Positions 58,676-64,000 of a stretch of DNA of 64,000 nucleotides are shown piece by piece (within the stretch, counting starts at the first letter, position 1; each line of letters starts with the position of its first letter). The position numbers and the translations under genes are program-made. Origin of the DNA: Hemileia vastatrix (lineage: Eukaryota; Basidiomycota; Pucciniomycetes; Pucciniales; Zaghouaniaceae); the NCBI GenBank assembly GCA_030280995.1, contig JASXTE010000002.1, forward strand, positions 13,154,683-13,218,682, given 5' to 3'. Under the pieces are notes generated by a model, which was not told where the DNA came from, searched no databases, and saw nothing but the letters and a program-made list of their open reading frames with translations.

Positions 58676-60290
58676 GGGGAGAGGGTTTACCATATTTTTC
58701 TGGGGGCTTTGTTGAGGGTTTATTTTGATCATGATAAGATTTACCAAGGTAATTCTTTGGTTCATATCTATGGTTGAGTAGTACCTCATTACAGATATTA
58801 ATGAAAGAAGAATTTTCCCATACATGCTCAGTTCTAGCTACAATTAAATCTCTAAGAGAATTTGGTAATTTATACAAGATTTTATCTCTCCAAATATCAT
58901 AATCCATCTTTGGATCAATTGCTCTCAGGATTTTTGTTACTTTAATAAGAAAAAAAATGGGTTTTTCAACAGGGGAGGATACATATCTAGTATTCTCATA
59001 CAGTCTTTGATGAGCCAACCTAAATTTTGAACCACCAAACTGATTCTCAATCAAGGATTTCCAATCATTCCATGTATAATGATTGTTATCTAAAAGAACA
59101 GATTCATACCACATCAAGGCTACATTGGAAAATAAAGAAATTATCTTAGAAAAAATTTCCTCATCAGGTAGTTTATAAGATCTCTTTAAATTATCAATTC
59201 TTTGGACAAATTGTTGCCAATCAGAAGAAGAATCACCATCAAAGGTAGGATATTGGTCCAATTTAGGCCAATTTTTCTGACTACTGGGATTGTCCATCTT
59301 TTGGTTTGAATTATTCATCAATAATAATTCCTGAAGTTTAGCCAGGTGTTCAGAAATTTCATTATTTACAGAAACAGCTGCTACATGACCATCACAAGAT
59401 TTTTTGCTAGTAGCAAAAGATTTTACAGACTCATTGTCAGTTTTTTTAATGGATGAAATATGAGGAAGAAAGGAGGAACTCTGTTCAGGTTCTTTTTCTT
59501 TATTTTTATGCAGCTTATGGGCAGCATTTTCATTTATACCATAATTATTGATGGCTAGGGTTGAAAATTTTTCCTGAAGGTCAGACACATAGTTTCTTAT
59601 CCTTGGAATTTCAGACAACTTGTCATTTACTTTTGCAAGAGATAAAACATTTCTGTCCTCAGAAACTGTGTGTTTGGCACTCAGTGCATGGAAATCATTT
59701 TTTAGCTTTTTAAACTCATTTTGTAGAGATTTAATTTCACTTTTTAATGAATAATTTTCCTCAATAAGGGGTTTCAATTCACTCAAGGCTTTATGTAGAT
59801 TGATATTTTTATCTGAGATAGCTCTATGGTCACTCCTTATTTGTTTTTGTTGGCTAAGAACAATATTCAAGGTTTCTTTGATTTTAAAATAAGCTGTATC
59901 TTGTACAGAAGAACTTACTTTACAATGCAAGTGCAAATTATTTAATCTATCACTCTCATGGATTAACACATCTCTTAAATGTTTGTCTTTTACAACATTA
60001 AAATCAAGGTTATCTTTCAATATTTCTTCAGAAGTTTTCTCAATTAAGGTATAGACTTCAGGGGAAACAGAATCATTCTTAATTGCAAGAGAAGGATTAA
60101 TTAAAGAAGTAGAAGTCAAATTTAAAGGTTCATCAAATGATAATTTGCTAATTACATCATTGGGGATACTCATTAAAGGAAGTTGTCTTTTTAAGGCTTT
60201 AACTGCTCTTTCACCAGAATCCACAATATTACCTGAAGAAGCTTTGTTATTATACATACCAACATATTTATCAAACAAATTACTCACCAT
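58476..60290 (-). pseudogene. Element C gag
   Basis: ATG at 60288-60290, chosen because it matches the B start and overlaps the ORF1 stop (ATGGTGA). Order: N-terminal part (PLNLTSTSLINPSLAI as in B), long coiled coil (about 59560-59900, regular heptads), gag core (NWPKLDQYPTFDGDSSSDWQ near 59220-59280). The zinc knuckle is reached only after a one-base loss near 58675, which puts it in the pol frame. The 58476 stop is in the wrong frame and not the natural end; gag and pol were one frame. An upstream in-frame ATG at 60452 would extend it over ORF1. Confidence 0.88.
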
Positions 60291-60786
60291 GGTAAGGGAG
60301 GAAACTTCCCCTGTGCCTTCTTTCTTCTGCCTCCCTGAAAAGGATGGGGCTGAGGAGATGGATGGTAGGTTGGTGTCCTGGATGGGCCAGGGTGTTGAGC
60401 TGGTTGCTGAACATTCTGTTGGTAATGGCTCATCAAGTAATCCCATTTCCACTTTTCCACTTGCAGAGTGCTTTGATTTTGCATGAAGGAGCTGGGTACC
60501 TGATTGGGCTGAGGTTGAGGCTGAGGCTGAGAGGCTGGGAAATGAGAAGTTTGAGCCTGTTTGGTATTTAACAATTCCTGCATCTGCTGCCAGAGTGTGT
60601 CTACCCTTGCCTTGTACTTCATGCTTTCTGCTTCAGTTCTTTGATGTGACTGGACAGATTGTTTACTTGTTGGGTTAGAGGTATCCTTTTTATTTTTATA
60701 CCTTTGAGTTGATTGTACTGATTTATTAGAGGTTTTACTTCTTTCAGAGGTGTTTGGTGAGGGGGGTTTTTCACTTCTCTTACCAT
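60284..60786 (-). pseudogene. Element C ORF1: coiled-coil/KWKWD protein (one frameshift)
   Basis: The ATG at 60784-60786 is aligned with the B start. The first part (KPLINQYNQLKGIKIKRIPL, then QQVNNLSSHIKEL) matches B closely. One base is missing near 60622, after which the frame continues as a coiled coil, a Gln/Pro-rich linker, VEKWKWDYLMSHYQQ, PHPFQGGRRKK and the end PPLPW. Length would be ~167 residues against 160 in B. Similarity on both sides of the frameshift, in a frame that gag does not use, argues that this was a real protein. Confidence 0.65.
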
Positions 60787-60814
60787 TTCCACATCCTGAA
60801 AGTTTTTTGTCGGC

Positions 60815-60925
60815 TTAATAACTTTTGTAAGTTAATTTAGAAGAACCTACAGATTCAGTGTCATTATCCACTTCAATCTCATCTACATGTAAGGTATCCA
60901 TGCTGTTAGCCAAACTACTGGACAT
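60815..60925 (-). CDS. Element C ORF0: small acidic peptide
   Basis: 36 residues: MSSSLANSMDTLHVDEIEVD, then TESVGSSKLTYKSY. Open and located like ORF0 of B, 28 bases before ORF1. Too short for a firm claim. Confidence 0.4.
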   Translation of the reverse strand: MSSSLANSMDTLHVDEIEVDNDTESVGSSKLTYKSY

Positions 60926-61590
60926 TTAAACTGTTAAAATAGAATCAAAATTATTTAATGATTCAAATTGTTATTTCAAAATAAAATTTATTGAATTTTT
61001 TTTAAAAAAAATTAAAATTTTTATCAAAATCAATTAATTAAGAAAAATGTAATACAAATAAATGTAATTACAATTATTTATTAAGAATTAACAGTAATTA
61101 AAATGGGACTGACCAATAAAGGTTTAATAAGTCAACCAAAATAATTAATACCAAAAATTAATATAATGGTAATATTGGGACTAAGTACTGAGTACTATTA
61201 TGGTCAACCAATAAACAAAAAATAATAATAAAATTAATTTAATAATTTATTAAATATTAATTGTCTTCTAGGACTAAGAGTTTTACTCTATTATGGTCAA
61301 CTAGGAAAAAAAATTAAAAAATAATGAACACTTACACTGAGTGAATCAGCAATTAAGCCACAAACACTGTTATTGCAGTAAAAATATAATAATATGAGTG
61401 AGAGGTGCAAAGGTTAACTTACTACAGTGATCATAAAATCACTTCAAAATAATATATGATTTAATTTAATATAAACCTAGATGATCAAACCCAAGTTTGA
61501 AACACAGTCGCGGCAAAAGTTTCTTTTTTGGCTGGGTGGTCCGTGGGCTATGTCGTTTGTCGCAAGGTGGCATATCGTCGTTGTCGTTTG
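60926..61590. other. Element C leader
   Basis: About 665 nt of A/T-rich leader. GGACT...GGTCAAC motifs occur near 61105, 61180 and 61270, like the repeated motif of the B leader. No ORF. Confidence 0.5.
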
Positions 61591-61602
61591 GAAAGGCTTC
61601 CA
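61591..61602 (-). promoter_or_regulatory. Primer-binding site of C
   Basis: Minus strand TGGAAGCCTTTC, two bases after the LTR end. It supports placing the LTR border at 61605. Confidence 0.7.
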
Positions 61603-61604
61603 CT

Positions 61605-62883
61605 TATCGGCCAGTCGTCTAGAAGAAGGTGAGAAAAAGAGGAAGAAATATAGGGGGAAGATAATAAAAGATAAGAAAATAAAAAATCATAAAAGGATTA
61701 TTATTCTGAGATAGAGAGAGGTGACAAGATTCCTTGGGATTTGACACAATGGTGAGGCTTATTAAATTATAATATATTTATTTAAAATAAGTATTACTTT
61801 CTCTGTGCAGAAAACACTATTATTACTATTAGACTTATTTCAACCTGTAGTTATTTATATAAAATTTAAATTAGAATTGTAATACTAATAAAAATAATAA
61901 TAAACGTATTATATTAAAAAAATATATTCAAGTTTGATTGTATAATAAGTGATAGAGCTACAGGAGGTTTACCAAGGCCCTTATATAGGCAAGGTGCCCT
62001 CTGAAGTGCCACAAGAAATTATATCCTATAAAAAATAAGATAAGAAATAATCAATAGTTAAAATTAAGTGTACCAAATCTGTAAGGGAGAAATATAAAAC
62101 AATTAATTAAAAAATAAGTAAGAGCCCAAAAAATCCACCAATTTAACCCCAAACAAATCTTTAAAATAAGTGAGTAATTAAATAAGATTTAAACACTTGA
62201 AGTTTTAACTAATTCAATTTATAACATGTTTGATAATAGCCCATTTTAAGTGAGACATAAAAATTAAACTATTTTAATAAAATAATTAGTATAATTAATT
62301 AATTAAGTCTGGAACATAAGATATTAATTAATATAACCCATTTTATTAGTGTAAGAATTAAATTAGGTTAAAACAATTTATTAATTTAATATTATTACTA
62401 AATTTTAGAATACAAAATTAGTAATTAATTAAATAAAATATTTTGACTAATTTAATACCTTAATGACATAATTATGAGTTAAAAAAGCGCTCAATATTCA
62501 TAATTCATATGATATAAAAGTTTTATTTTAATACTTTAATTAAATTTATTTATTTAATTATATTATAAGTTAATATTTTGATTTTTTAACTATGATATAT
62601 TTAATAAATTAATTAATAATTTATAAGTATTAAATACATGAAAAATGCGCCAACATTTTATAGAATATAAATTATTTAATGAGTTTTAGTTATATCTATA
62701 ATTTATTTAATAATAAATTTAATATAACCCTTATTTTAGTTATATTATAATACAATTGTTATATAATTTTATTATGCAATATAATATTAATTTATATACA
62801 TAAAATGCATAATTTTTCGCCCTCATTAAGCTCCAATAGAATAACATACAATTCTCTGGGCTCCTGGTATAGCCTGGCTGACA
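61605..62883 (-). mobile_element. Element C 5' LTR
   Basis: Plus-strand ends TATCGGCCAG and GGCTGACA. Very similar to the 3' LTR over >1.2 kb. Differences near the inner end are mostly C/T and G/A transitions. TATA box near 61978-61992 on the minus strand. Confidence 0.92.
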
Positions 62884-62888
62884 ATTAC

Positions 62889-63617
62889 ACTCCCCACTTC
62901 CCCCCTATGGCAACCCCATCTGTGTTCTTAAGCCATCTGGCTCCCACCTATTTTTTCCTTACAAGTTCAATTTAATAATATTATTATTCTCCTTAGAAAA
63001 AGGGCTGTACTTATAGAAAATAAGAAACTTTTGTTCATAATTTTTAATCAAATAATATATTAATTCATTGTCAAATCTTAAAAAATTAATTTTAGTTCTA
63101 TAGCTCTACTCAAGTCTTTTTTTGATGTCTCATCAACTCTTGAGAAATGCTTGAATATCTTATATTCCTTTTACCTCAAATACTTCAGGCCCTAATTTAC
63201 CTTCAAAAATTTTGGCAAAAGGATAAAATCTAATTCAACCTTACTAGCTTACTTACTCTATCCCCCTTGTCTATTTTTCTTTTAAATTTCTTATCAACTC
63301 ATGTATACTTCTGAAATTCATCCCACCTCCTAACATCAATTGAGGTATAAAAAATTTTGTTTTTGACTAATATCTATTAAACTCATACTTATTACACAGT
63401 TAAAATTTATAAAATAAAGACAATCTTCATGCTCCTAGCTGGGTGAGATTTTAGGAAGTAAAAATCTTTTTTTCTATTTTTTCTTTTTTTTTGAAATTAT
63501 TTTTCAAAAATTGGAGATATTTCAATTTTTTTTGTTAAAATATTAGAAAAACAAAAAATCTGGTTGTATTGTAAAAATTCAAGATTTTTATGTCAAAAAA
63601 TTTGGGGTACCTTTACA
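62889..63617. other. No recognisable gene
   Basis: AT-rich DNA with pyrimidine-rich segments; no motif or consistent frame. Confidence 0.4.
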
Positions 63618-63867
63618 CACCACACAATATGGGGGGCAGACTTGCTAGCAAGTCCACAACCTTGGACCCAAGCTCACCACAGATTGAACACAAATTGAGC
63701 TATTGATAAAGGAACTATACAATCAGGGATGAACACCACTCAGAAGAATTTTTTTAGGTGGGTGTTCAAGTAGAGTTCAGTATGGGTTCAGTATGAGTTC
63801 AGTCTGAGTTCTATCTGAGTTCAGGTTGAGGACTTGCTAGCAAGTTCACCCCCTATATTGTGTAGTG
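63618..63867. mobile_element. MITE with ~38-bp terminal inverted repeats
   Basis: The left end CAC.ACACAATAT.GGGGG and the following ACTTGCTAGCAAGTCC repeat in inverted form at 63830-63867, with few mismatches over 38 bp. Total about 250 bp with no coding capacity. Inside, at 63770-63830, GAGTTCAGTATG-type 12-bp units repeat about five times. A three-base ACA flanks both ends but is weak as a target duplication. Family unknown. Confidence 0.65.
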
Positions 63868-64000
63868 ACACATGGTGAAAAATTCCTGAACTAGAGGTCA
63901 AGTTCAGTTTTTGGTTGCAGGATGAGACTCTTGGCCTGATTTATTGAGTGACCCTGTTTTACCCCATCTTATTTATTTGCTTTTCTTACATTGGAATCTC
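63868..64000. other. No feature seen
   Basis: Short remainder at the window end without a recognisable gene. Confidence 0.4.

Larger units (their letters stand above)
53467..62883 (-). mobile_element. Ty3/gypsy retrotransposon C (full length)
   Basis: 9417 bp with LTRs of 1298 bp (left, 3') and 1279 bp (right, 5') and target duplication ATTAC at 53462-53466 and 62884-62888. The minus-strand order equals B: PBS, leader, ORF0, ORF1, gag, pol, PPT. Unusually the inner LTR end on the minus strand is ...CCGATA (CCAATA in the left copy), so the LTR ends in TA rather than CA. Coding parts are broken by several single-base deletions and stops. Confidence 0.93.

Overview
The window looks like transposon-packed, AT-rich DNA from a filamentous fungus. 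My best guess is a rust fungus (Pucciniales). That is an inference from the style of the Ty3/gypsy polyproteins, short GT-AG introns (53 and 76 nt), a TET/JBP-like oxygenase relic and a PIF/Harbinger relic. I see no intact host gene, rRNA or convincing tRNA, and nothing prokaryotic. Nearly every recognisable protein belongs to a mobile element and nearly all are broken by stops or frameshifts.

Layout: (1) 1-6572, Ty3/gypsy element A on the minus strand, cut by the left edge, with a solo LTR (3677-4452, TSD ATTTA) inside its gag. (2) 6573-11482, degraded coding pieces, one transposon end (10201) and an array of old ~200 bp repeats. (3) 11483-20150, chromodomain Ty3/gypsy element D on the plus strand (TSD GATTC). 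(4) 20244-27154, element E of the same family (TSD CTTTT), 5'-truncated. D and E sit in the same old repeat. (5) 27155-37545, relics of a PIF/Harbinger-like family, a foldback MITE, a tandemly duplicated transposase 3' end with huge 10-bp-period arrays, and the 5' part of a TET/JBP-like gene. (6) 37551-46028, element B on the minus strand, inserted in that TET-like gene (TSD TATAC). (7) 46029-49388, the 3' part of the TET-like gene and a SANT/Myb-like transposon ORF. (8) 49389-53461, no recognisable genes. (9) 53467-62883, element C on the minus strand (TSD ATTAC). (10) 62889-64000, a MITE and AT-rich DNA.

Two points stand out. First, D and E both carry a spliced gene on the antisense strand between pol and the 3' LTR. 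In E its cysteines have exactly the fungal Zn2Cys6 spacing, and the intron has the same position and phase in both copies. Second, B and C (and A in part) carry a small ORF upstream of gag in another frame: coiled coil, P/Q-rich linker, KWKWD motif, basic patch, terminal Pro-Trp. Its stop overlaps the gag start as ATGGTRA in B and C. B and C also have a still smaller acidic ORF before it, so their 5' ends look tricistronic. Families A, B and C share a primer-binding site two bases from the LTR; B and C also share a polypurine tract and LTR TATA box.
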